A stretch of DNA of 47,642 bases, taken from assembly GCF_025466085.1 (NCBI RefSeq), contig NZ_JANLOD010000073.1, positions 1 to 47,642 of the forward strand. Direction: 5' to 3'. The notes beneath the pieces were generated by a model. That model was not told where the DNA came from. It did not search any database and saw nothing but the letters and a program-made list of their open reading frames with translations. Below, in pieces: positions 42,113 to 47,642 of the stretch. The position numbers and the translations under genes were made by a program. Every line of letters starts with the position of its first letter. The first letter of the stretch is position 1. Source of the DNA: Pseudomonas sp. 14P_8.1_Bac3. Lineage in GTDB: Bacteria; Pseudomonadota; Gammaproteobacteria; Pseudomonadales; Pseudomonadaceae.

Positions 42113-42367
42113 TCACGCAGCGGTCATTTGCTCCCACCAGCCCAGCAACCTGATCGCTTCGTCGCTGCTGCTTCCGCAGACGTCGACATCGGCCTCGAAC
42201 GCCGAACACACGGCTGGACGTTCCGGTTGGCCGAAAATGCTGCACAGGTTTTCGACAGAGAGTTGTACGCAACGTTCTCCGGCGGCTTTGCCGTGGGGCA
42301 TGCCGGGAATCGGCGAACTGATGGAAGGGGCAATGCAACAGGCGCCACAGCCTTCACGGCACTTCAT
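42113..42367 (-). CDS. YkgJ family cysteine-cluster protein
   Basis: 84 residues starting MKCREGCGACCIAPSIS, the YkgJ/UPF0153 signature: C-x3-C-x2-CC, followed by GERCVQL, LCSIFGQPERPAVC and VCG. The cysteines probably bind zinc or an iron-sulfur cluster. No signal peptide. ATG 42367 has GAGGAG nine bases upstream. Probably the first gene of a two-gene operon with the exported START protein, 42 bp downstream. Function unknown. Confidence 0.9.
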   Translation of the reverse strand: MKCREGCGACCIAPSISSPIPGMPHGKAAGERCVQLSVENLCSIFGQPERPAVCSAFEADVDVCGSSSDEAIRLLGWWEQMTAA

Positions 42368-42531
42368 GACGACGAGCTCCTCGCGACGGGCGATGTATGA
42401 AAGACGGGGCACAGAGTAACCGCTAAAACAGTTGTTTTAAATTACCGGGTGACAGGTTTTTACGTTGAAACGAACGTGACCGAGCAGTCTCCGACAAAGC
42501 GTCTGGCGGGCGGGTCACCGATGGCCGGGTG

Positions 42532-43002
42532 TTACCGTTTGAATTCGAATTCCAGTGCGGCGCCGTCCACTTCACGGCGCTCCTCGTTACGCAGCTGCAG
42601 CTTCATTTCGTTGCTGATCAGGCGCCCGTTGAGCTGGAATGGCGAGCTGCCCTTGTCGCCGAACATTTGCGGCAACACTGCGTCGTGGCGCGGCAGCGGA
42701 ACTGTACCGACCGGCTTCAATTCCTCGGCCATGCCCTGGGGCAGGCTCAAATCCAGATCGGCGGAAGGCAGTTGGGTCTTCACGACCTCACTGGCGGGTT
42801 TCGACTTGGAGGCAATGGGCGGGCGTTTTTTCGTCTTGGCCACGTTCTTTTTGCTCGGCGCGGCTTTCTTGACCGGAGCAGTCTGTTTCGCGGTCGTGCT
42901 CGCGGCGGGCTTTTCCTGAACGGAAGCCGCCATGATGCTTTCCGCCTGAAAGGTCATCAACAGGCAGATCGACAGCCAGACACAGGAAAAAATCGGTTTC
43001 AT
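42532..43002 (-). CDS. Unknown exported Lys/Pro/Ala-rich protein
   Basis: 156 residues. A signal peptide (MKPIFSCVWLSICLLMTFQA, cleavage about residue 27) leads to a low-complexity basic segment (about 30-75: TTAKQTAPVKKAAPSKKNVA). The C-terminal half has a compact part, SADLDLSLPQGMAEELKPVG and QLNGRLISNEMKLQLRNEER. I do not recognise a domain. The Shine-Dalgarno is weak (GGG only). The low-complexity segment can cause false hits to translation initiation factor IF-2, a label I would not trust. Likely envelope-associated; function unknown. Confidence 0.75.
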   Translation of the reverse strand: MKPIFSCVWLSICLLMTFQAESIMAASVQEKPAASTTAKQTAPVKKAAPSKKNVAKTKKRPPIASKSKPASEVVKTQLPSADLDLSLPQGMAEELKPVGTVPLPRHDAVLPQMFGDKGSSPFQLNGRLISNEMKLQLRNEERREVDGAALEFEFKR

Positions 43003-43100
43003 GGACCCAACGGAGCTAACGGCGCTATCGGCAGAGGGCCATATGCTCGCCTGTTGGACGCAACATGACAAGCTCGGGCAGGAATTACCCGCCCGTGCCA

Positions 43101-44540
43101 TCAGAAGCCGCCTGCCATCTCCTGGCAAAGTTGCGTAGCGAGCATGCCCAGGGTCATCAAGGCGCGCTCGGCTTCACGGTTCCACGGCGTACCGCAATTG
43201 AGCCGGATGCAATGATTGAATTGCTCGGTATTACTGAAAATCAGCCCCGGCGCGATGCTGATGCCCTGTTGCAACGCGCGCACGTGCAACTCCTGGGTGT
43301 TGACCCGACCTGGCAAGCTCACCCATAGAATGAAGCCGCCGGTGGGCCGGGTCATCTGCGTGCCTTCCGGGAAATACTGCTGCACCGCAAGCTGGAAGGC
43401 GCTGAGGTTCTTGCGGTATTCCTGACGAATGAAGCGCAAATGCCGGTCGTAACCGCCGTTTTCCAGATAGGCCGCGATCCCCATCTGCGTCACGCTACAG
43501 GCGGAATGCGTGCTGAAGGTCTGCAACCGCTGGATTTCCTGCTGGTACTTGCCAGCGATCATCCAGCCGATCCGCACACCGGGGGACAGGGTTTTGGAAA
43601 AACTCGAGCAGTAGATCACGCGATCCAGCCGGTCGTAGGCCTTGAGTGCCTTGGTGCGGCCCTGTTCGAACATCAGTTCGCCGTAGATATCGTCTTCGAT
43701 GATCTGAATATCGAAATCCGAGGCCAGGCGCAGCAACTGTTTCTGCCGCTCTTCGGGCATGGTGCCGCCCAGCGGATTGCTCAGGCGCGTAGTCAGCACC
43801 AGCGCCTTGATCGACCATTGGTTGGCCGCCAGTTGCAGGGCTTCCAGGCTCATGCCGGTGGCCGGGTCGCTGGGGATCTCGATGACTTTCAGGCCCAGCA
43901 GGTCGGCCAGTTGCAGTAAACCGTAGTAGGTCGGCGACTCGGCGGCGATCAGATCCCCCGGCCGGGTCAATACCCGCAGGGACATCTGCAAGGCATCGAC
44001 GCAACCGTGGGTGATCACCACTTCGGACGGATCGACCACCACGCCGGCATCGCGCATGCGAATCGCCACCTGGCGGCGCAACGGCTCGAAACCGGGGCTG
44101 AACATGTAGCTGAACGCCCGCGGGCTGTGGAATCGGGTGACCTTGGCCAATTGCTGATGCAGCGCCCGCACCGGCAAATAGTCGACGCTCGGCACCGCCG
44201 CGCCCAAGGGAAACACGCCCTCGCGGCGGGATTCCACCAGCACTTGTTGGATGATGCTGCTGCGGGTGACCAGGCCAGGACGCTCGACCCGGGCGATGTC
44301 CGGAGTCGGTGCTGTCAGCGCTGGCGTCTGGTGCACGTAATAACCCGACTGCGGCCGGGCGCGGATCAGCCCCTGATCCTCGAGGTTGGCGTAGGCCTGC
44401 AATACCGTGGCATGGCTGACGTTGAGCTGCGAACTCATCTTGCGCACCGAAGGCACGCGCTCGCCCGGCTGATAGACACCGCGACGGATGTCCTCGGCCA
44501 GTTGCTGGGCAATACGCTGGTAGAGCAGGAGATTGGTCAT
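43101..44540 (-). CDS. MocR-type regulator (GntR helix-turn-helix + aminotransferase domain)
   Basis: 479 residues. Residues 1-75 are a GntR winged helix (YQRIAQQLAEDIRRGVYQPG, VPSVRKMSSQLNVSHATVLQ). Residues about 110-475 are a fold-type I aminotransferase with the PLP lysine at 316 in SSFSKTLSPGVRIGW and EDDIYGEL. MocR regulators use PLP or an amino-acid adduct as signal and usually control a neighbouring gene or their own. Three phased repeats lie in its upstream region (44590-44644), a probable operator. The target pathway is not evident: the adjacent OmpA operon is on the same strand, upstream, and ends in a terminator. Confidence 0.93.
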   Translation of the reverse strand: MTNLLLYQRIAQQLAEDIRRGVYQPGERVPSVRKMSSQLNVSHATVLQAYANLEDQGLIRARPQSGYYVHQTPALTAPTPDIARVERPGLVTRSSIIQQVLVESRREGVFPLGAAVPSVDYLPVRALHQQLAKVTRFHSPRAFSYMFSPGFEPLRRQVAIRMRDAGVVVDPSEVVITHGCVDALQMSLRVLTRPGDLIAAESPTYYGLLQLADLLGLKVIEIPSDPATGMSLEALQLAANQWSIKALVLTTRLSNPLGGTMPEERQKQLLRLASDFDIQIIEDDIYGELMFEQGRTKALKAYDRLDRVIYCSSFSKTLSPGVRIGWMIAGKYQQEIQRLQTFSTHSACSVTQMGIAAYLENGGYDRHLRFIRQEYRKNLSAFQLAVQQYFPEGTQMTRPTGGFILWVSLPGRVNTQELHVRALQQGISIAPGLIFSNTEQFNHCIRLNCGTPWNREAERALMTLGMLATQLCQEMAGGF

Positions 44541-44589
44541 GACGCAGCACTCGATTTCACGGGCATTTTATTCTTGTGTAAAACAATAC

Positions 44590-44644
44590 CGGAACAGTTT
44601 AGAAGTGTACGGGGACAGTTGCCACAATAGTCGACGGTACAGTG
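44590..44644 (-). promoter_or_regulatory. Three phased direct repeats upstream of the MocR gene
   Basis: Read on the plus strand, CGGAACAGTT (44590-44599), GGGGACAGTT (44611-44620) and CGGTACAGTG (44635-44644): consensus CGGnACAGTt, spaced 21 and 24 bp, roughly two helical turns. A fourth copy in the opposite direction (AACTGTACT, 44658-44666) follows. Direct repeats are the usual operator form for MocR regulators, so autoregulation is inferred. Confidence 0.4.
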
Positions 44645-44705
44645 CGGTGTCAGCAAAAACTGTACTGCTTTTGTTGAAGAACGTGAGGCCGTTGGCAGGC
44701 ACAAA

Positions 44706-44737
44706 AAAACCCGGCGCTGACAGGCAGGCCGGGTTTT
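44706..44737 (-). terminator. Terminator after the OmpA operon
   Basis: AAAACCCGGC, 12-nt loop, GCCGGGTTTT: 10-bp stem, 15 bp past the OmpA gene stop, with a T-tract on the minus strand. Confidence 0.9.
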
Positions 44738-44752
44738 CCAGTGACGCCATCC

Positions 44753-45565
44753 TTAGCGGGCGGCGCCGAGTTGGCCTTTCTCGTCGGAAAACACAATTTC
44801 CACCCGACGGTTCTGTGCTCGGCCACGTTCGGAGGCGTTCGCGTCTACCGGGTATTCGTCGCCGTAGCCTTCAACCTGGATGCGTTTGTCGTCAATGCCA
44901 AGGTCCATCAGCACATCCGCCACCGATTGCGCACGGTCGCGGGACAGTTTGAGATTTTCCTGCTTGCCGCCGGTACTGTCGGCATACCCCTCGATGCGCA
45001 CGACGCGCTTGGGGTTGAGCTGCAGGAACTGCACGATTTTCAGCACGACGCGGTTGGCCGAACTTTTCAATTCCGCTTCACCGGTATCGAACAGCACATC
45101 ACCCAGGGTCATGACCAGGCCGCGGTCGGTCTGGATCGTCGCGAGCGCGAGAATCTGTTCTTCAAGCCACTTGCCTTGCTGTTGCACGCTGAGCAACTTG
45201 GATTCGCGCAAGGCCAGTTGCAGGCGTTGACGCTCCAGCTCGAGCTTTGCCGCGCGCTCTTCATTGAGCACCTGGCTGGTGTGTTCCCGGGCGATTTCGC
45301 TGTAACGCTGGCTCAGGTAGGCGTAATGCACCACATCCGATCCGCTCCCCCAATACGTGGACAGTCGATCGGCACGGGCCAGAGATTCGCCGGCGCGGAT
45401 CACGTCTTTCGGCGCGATACGCAGCACGTTGGAATCTTCCTTGACCTTCTGGAAGTCGGCACTGGCATCTTGCAATGCGGACTCGCTGTGCTGGCCAGCG
45501 CAGCCGTAGAGGCTGGCACAACCGGCGAGGATCAAGCCGCCAACGATCCTGGACTTGAGGCTCAT
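44753..45565 (-). CDS. OmpA-family outer-membrane lipoprotein
   Basis: 270 residues. A lipoprotein-like signal ends ASLYGC (Cys22). Residues about 30-140 are a DUF4398-like helical region rich in Ala, Leu and Arg, probably a coiled coil. Residues about 145-265 are the OmpA peptidoglycan-binding domain: DVLFDTGEAELKSSANRVVL, VRIEGYADSTGGKQENLKLS and NRRVEIVF. The domain should hold the outer membrane to the cell wall. The start overlaps the stop of the upstream DUF4398 gene by four bases, and both sit behind the binding-protein gene in one operon. Confidence 0.92.
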   Translation of the reverse strand: MSLKSRIVGGLILAGCASLYGCAGQHSESALQDASADFQKVKEDSNVLRIAPKDVIRAGESLARADRLSTYWGSGSDVVHYAYLSQRYSEIAREHTSQVLNEERAAKLELERQRLQLALRESKLLSVQQQGKWLEEQILALATIQTDRGLVMTLGDVLFDTGEAELKSSANRVVLKIVQFLQLNPKRVVRIEGYADSTGGKQENLKLSRDRAQSVADVLMDLGIDDKRIQVEGYGDEYPVDANASERGRAQNRRVEIVFSDEKGQLGAAR

Positions 45566-45918
45566 TGGGCATCCCCCAGTTGCTTGCGCAATCGCGTGAT
45601 GCGGGTGTTGAGCACGTTCAGCTGTTCCTCGCTCTTGAGGGTCAGCACCTTGGCTTCGGCCAGACGCGCATCCAGCTCGGCCTGTTCAGCCCGCATCCGC
45701 GCATGCTTGTAGGATTGATCGGCCATATCGCCCTGGGCGCGGCTGAACTTGTCTTCGGCCAGTTTCAATTCCGGCACTTCGTCGGCGGTGGCGCCGACGG
45801 CTTTGGCTTGGATCAGTGCCTGTTCGGTCAGGCGTATCTGTTCATTCGGCGCCGGATCGGCTGCACAACCCGCCAGAGCCAAAACGGCCAGGGCAGCGAA
45901 AAGAGGTCGAATACTCAC
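45562..45918 (-). CDS. DUF4398 lipoprotein
   Basis: 118 residues with a clear lipoprotein signal ending LALAGC (Cys18). The mature part is one long amphipathic helix (residues about 25-115, NEQIRLTEQALIQAKAVG to LNVLNTRITRLRKQLG), the DUF4398 pattern. Probably an outer-membrane-attached coiled coil, likely to pair with the helical part of the OmpA protein. It overlaps that gene by four bases (ATGA) and lies 9 bp behind the binding-protein gene. Confidence 0.9.
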   Translation of the reverse strand: MSIRPLFAALAVLALAGCAADPAPNEQIRLTEQALIQAKAVGATADEVPELKLAEDKFSRAQGDMADQSYKHARMRAEQAELDARLAEAKVLTLKSEEQLNVLNTRITRLRKQLGDAQ

Positions 45919-45927
45919 TAAAAATCC

Positions 45928-46755
45928 CTACTGTTTTGGGGTACTGGCGGGTTGTTGCGGCGCCTGCATTTGTTGCGCTTTCCAGCGCTCGATGTTGCGT
46001 TGCAGCACGGCTTCCGTCAGTCCGGACGCTGGCAATTCTGTCATCTTTTTGGCCAGCTGTCCGCGCAACCACGGATCGTTGCAGGCGGAGTTATGGGAAA
46101 CCGCGAGGAACAGGCCAGGTTTATCAATTGGTTGCGAACGTGCCACCAGGTCGTTGGCCATGCTCAGCGTCTGTGCGGTGGCCAGGCCTGAATAACGTCC
46201 GGCGAGCACGAATTCCACTTCGCCCAGCATCAACTTCTGAAAGGCCTGGGTCAGGTTTGGCGTACGCGTGAGGGTCAATTGCTGCTCGGCGAACAGGCCA
46301 AACGCCGCGGTCATTCGAGATTTTTCCGACACGGCGCCGGGGTGACCATGGAGGTCCAGGGCATCGTTGTAGATCAGTGGCGAGTCCTTTCGGGTCCAAA
46401 CGAGGTAATCGTTTTCCAGCAGTGGCGGATGAATGTAATCGAGGGTTTCCAGCTCGCTGACCGTCAACGGCGCATCCGCCAGCATGTCCATGCGTCCGCT
46501 GCGCACTTCCTCCAGGGCCTGGGAGCGTTTGCCGGCGAAGAGCAACTCTACTTTGATCCCCAACTGCCCCGCCACTTGCTGCAACAAATCGGCACTGGCA
46601 CCGATCAGGTGCCTGGGGTTTTGCGGGTCTTGCCACAGGTATGGCGGCGCATCCGGACTGCCGGTGACGACCAAACGTTCGCACTTGCCGGTTGCATGGG
46701 TAAGCGCCGGCAACATCGTCAAACCAAGCAGGATCCAGACAAATCGCAGGTCCAT
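45928..46755 (-). CDS. Periplasmic solute-binding-like protein
   Basis: 275 residues with a signal peptide to about residue 21 (LLGLTMLPALTHA). The rest follows the family 3 binding-protein fold (SBP_bac_3): LVVTGSPDAPPYLWQD, GASADLLQQVAGQLGIKVEL, and RSGRMDMLADAPLTVSELETLDY. No permease or ATPase gene is nearby, so it is probably not part of a standard importer; it may sense a ligand for the OmpA/DUF4398 proteins downstream, 9 bp away. ATG 46755 chosen because GGAG lies seven bases upstream. The C-terminus is Gln/Pro/Ala-rich. Confidence 0.88.
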   Translation of the reverse strand: MDLRFVWILLGLTMLPALTHATGKCERLVVTGSPDAPPYLWQDPQNPRHLIGASADLLQQVAGQLGIKVELLFAGKRSQALEEVRSGRMDMLADAPLTVSELETLDYIHPPLLENDYLVWTRKDSPLIYNDALDLHGHPGAVSEKSRMTAAFGLFAEQQLTLTRTPNLTQAFQKLMLGEVEFVLAGRYSGLATAQTLSMANDLVARSQPIDKPGLFLAVSHNSACNDPWLRGQLAKKMTELPASGLTEAVLQRNIERWKAQQMQAPQQPASTPKQ

Positions 46756-46775
46756 GGCAATACTCCGGTTGTGTC

Positions 46776-46875
46776 CCTGTAGGAGCGAGCTCGCTCGCGA
46801 TGGTTTCAGATGCACCGCGCTCATCCAAGCTCCCGTCATCGTTGACGTCCATCGCGAGCGAGCTCGCTCCTACAG
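46776..46875. repeat. Paired REP element, GTAGGAGC type
   Basis: CCTGTAGGAGCGAGCTCGCT then CGCGATGG at the left, and its near-exact reverse complement ending CTCGCTCCTACAGG at the right. Lies between etfA and the binding-protein gene. Confidence 0.82.
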
Positions 46876-46886
46876 GAAGCAAAGCG

Positions 46887-46912
46887 AAAAAAAACCCGGC
46901 CATAAGGCCGGG
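46887..46912 (-). terminator. Terminator after etfA
   Basis: The stem CCCGGCC, loop ATAA, GGCCGGG at 46895-46912, followed on the minus strand by eight T residues. Confidence 0.93.
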
Positions 46913-46936
46913 CTCTTTATAGGTCAAGCGACTGGA

Positions 46937-47642
46937 TTAGACCAGCTTCTCGAGCTCTGGGATGGCTTCGAACAGGTCCGCCACCAGACCGTAATCGGCC
47001 ACCTGGAAGATCGGCGCTTCTTCGTCCTTGTTGATCGCGACGATCACCTTGGAGTCTTTCATGCCGGCCAGGTGCTGGATCGCGCCGGAGATACCGACCG
47101 CGATGTACAGCTGTGGCGCAACGATCTTGCCGGTCTGACCGACCTGCATGTCGTTGGGTACGAAACCTGCGTCGACCGCGGCGCGGGAAGCACCGACGGC
47201 AGCGCCCAGCTTGTCGGCCAGGGCGTACAGGTGTTTGAAGTTGTCGCCGTTCTGCATGCCGCGCCCGCCGGAAACGACGATCTTGGCAGCGGTCAGTTCC
47301 GGACGATCGGACTTGGCCAGTTCTTCGCCGACGAAGCTGGAAATGGCAGCATCGTGAGCAGCAGCGACCGCTTCAACGGCAGCCGAACCCCCTTCAGCGG
47401 CAACCGGATCGAAACCGGTGGCACGCACGGTGATCACTTTGACTGCAGCGTTCGATTGAACGGTAGCGATGGCGTTACCGGCATAGATCGGGCGCTTGAA
47501 GGTGTCGGCGCTTTCTACCGAGATGATCTCGGAGATCTGGTCAACGTCCAGCTGAGCGGCAACGCGCGGCAGGATGTTTTTGCCGTTGGAAGTGGCGGCA
47601 GCCAGGATGTGGCTGTAGCCCTTTCCGAGCTCGGCGACCAGG
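46937..47642 (-). CDS. etfA: Electron transfer flavoprotein alpha subunit EtfA, C-terminal part (5' end beyond the window)
   Basis: 235 residues are visible; the first 70 or so lie beyond the right edge. Signature features: GRGMQNGDNFKHLYALADKL, AAVGASRAAVDAGFVPNDMQ, the FAD-binding loop VGQTGKIVAPQLYIAVGISG, AIQHLAGMKDSKVIVAINKD and the C-terminal VADYGLVADLFEAIPELEKL. EtfA binds FAD with EtfB and carries electrons from acyl-CoA dehydrogenases to ETF:ubiquinone oxidoreductase. etfB should lie just outside the window. A strong terminator follows the stop. Confidence 0.97.
   Translation of the reverse strand, partial: LVAELGKGYSHILAAATSNGKNILPRVAAQLDVDQISEIISVESADTFKRPIYAGNAIATVQSNAAVKVITVRATGFDPVAAEGGSAAVEAVAAAHDAAISSFVGEELAKSDRPELTAAKIVVSGGRGMQNGDNFKHLYALADKLGAAVGASRAAVDAGFVPNDMQVGQTGKIVAPQLYIAVGISGAIQHLAGMKDSKVIVAINKDEEAPIFQVADYGLVADLFEAIPELEKLV

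Noticed and set aside
6958..46875. CRISPR array suggested by repeated GC-rich motifs
   Set aside because: The repeats are dispersed inverted pairs between genes, not tandem direct repeats with unique spacers, and no cas genes are present.

Overview
The window is a piece of a Pseudomonas chromosome, most likely of the P. fluorescens group. This rests on the high GC content, on long runs of genes whose order I recall from P. aeruginosa PAO1 (FKBP-rdgC-symporter; rbdA-ABC-DsbA-trhO-bolA-DUF2059-fumC; thiolase-PAP-mnmC-NAGGN operon), on the fluorescens-group gene undA, and on nine paired REP (REPIN-like) elements between genes. Both ends cut genes: an unidentified protein on the left and etfA on the right. 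I see no insertion sequence, prophage, CRISPR array, rRNA or replication origin.

1-11.2 kb: a truncated protein with toxin-like features; a three-gene operon (XRE regulator, unknown, Sel1 repeats); a YkvA protein with a pair of perfect DnaA boxes in its promoter region; an FKBP lipoprotein; a membrane-anchored RoxA-like dihaem cytochrome followed by a membrane-anchored catalase-like protein; a duplicated tRNA-Val/tRNA-Asp block; rdgC; a BASS symporter; a guanidine-II riboswitch controlling sugE; and undA (1-undecene synthesis).

11.2-26.4 kb: the c-di-GMP enzyme RbdA, directly upstream of undA and on the same strand; an ABC exporter, a DsbA-family protein and the tRNA hydroxylase TrhO in one operon; bolA with a DUF2059 protein; fumC; a DMT transporter; a small DUF6316 protein; a thiolase; polyphosphate:AMP phosphotransferase; mnmC.

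26.5-36.6 kb: a 1607-residue leucine-rich-repeat protein with a C-terminal NEL-type E3 ubiquitin ligase signature (the most striking gene here), lying between housekeeping genes and divergent from the NAGGN osmoprotectant operon (asnO, ngg, M42 peptidase).

36.7-47.6 kb: YheU, a CsrA/Rsm paralogue, YnfA, an SDR dehydrogenase, a 50-residue DUF3309 peptide, an LTA-synthase-like sulfatase, a START-domain protein with a YkgJ cysteine-cluster protein, an unknown Lys/Pro/Ala-rich exported protein, a MocR regulator with phased repeats in its promoter, a periplasmic binding protein / DUF4398 lipoprotein / OmpA operon, and etfA.

Most genes are ordinary core genes. The accessory items are the NEL protein, the RoxA-like/catalase pair, undA next to rbdA, and the left-edge gene. 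Functions are read from motifs and remembered families; no database search was run.
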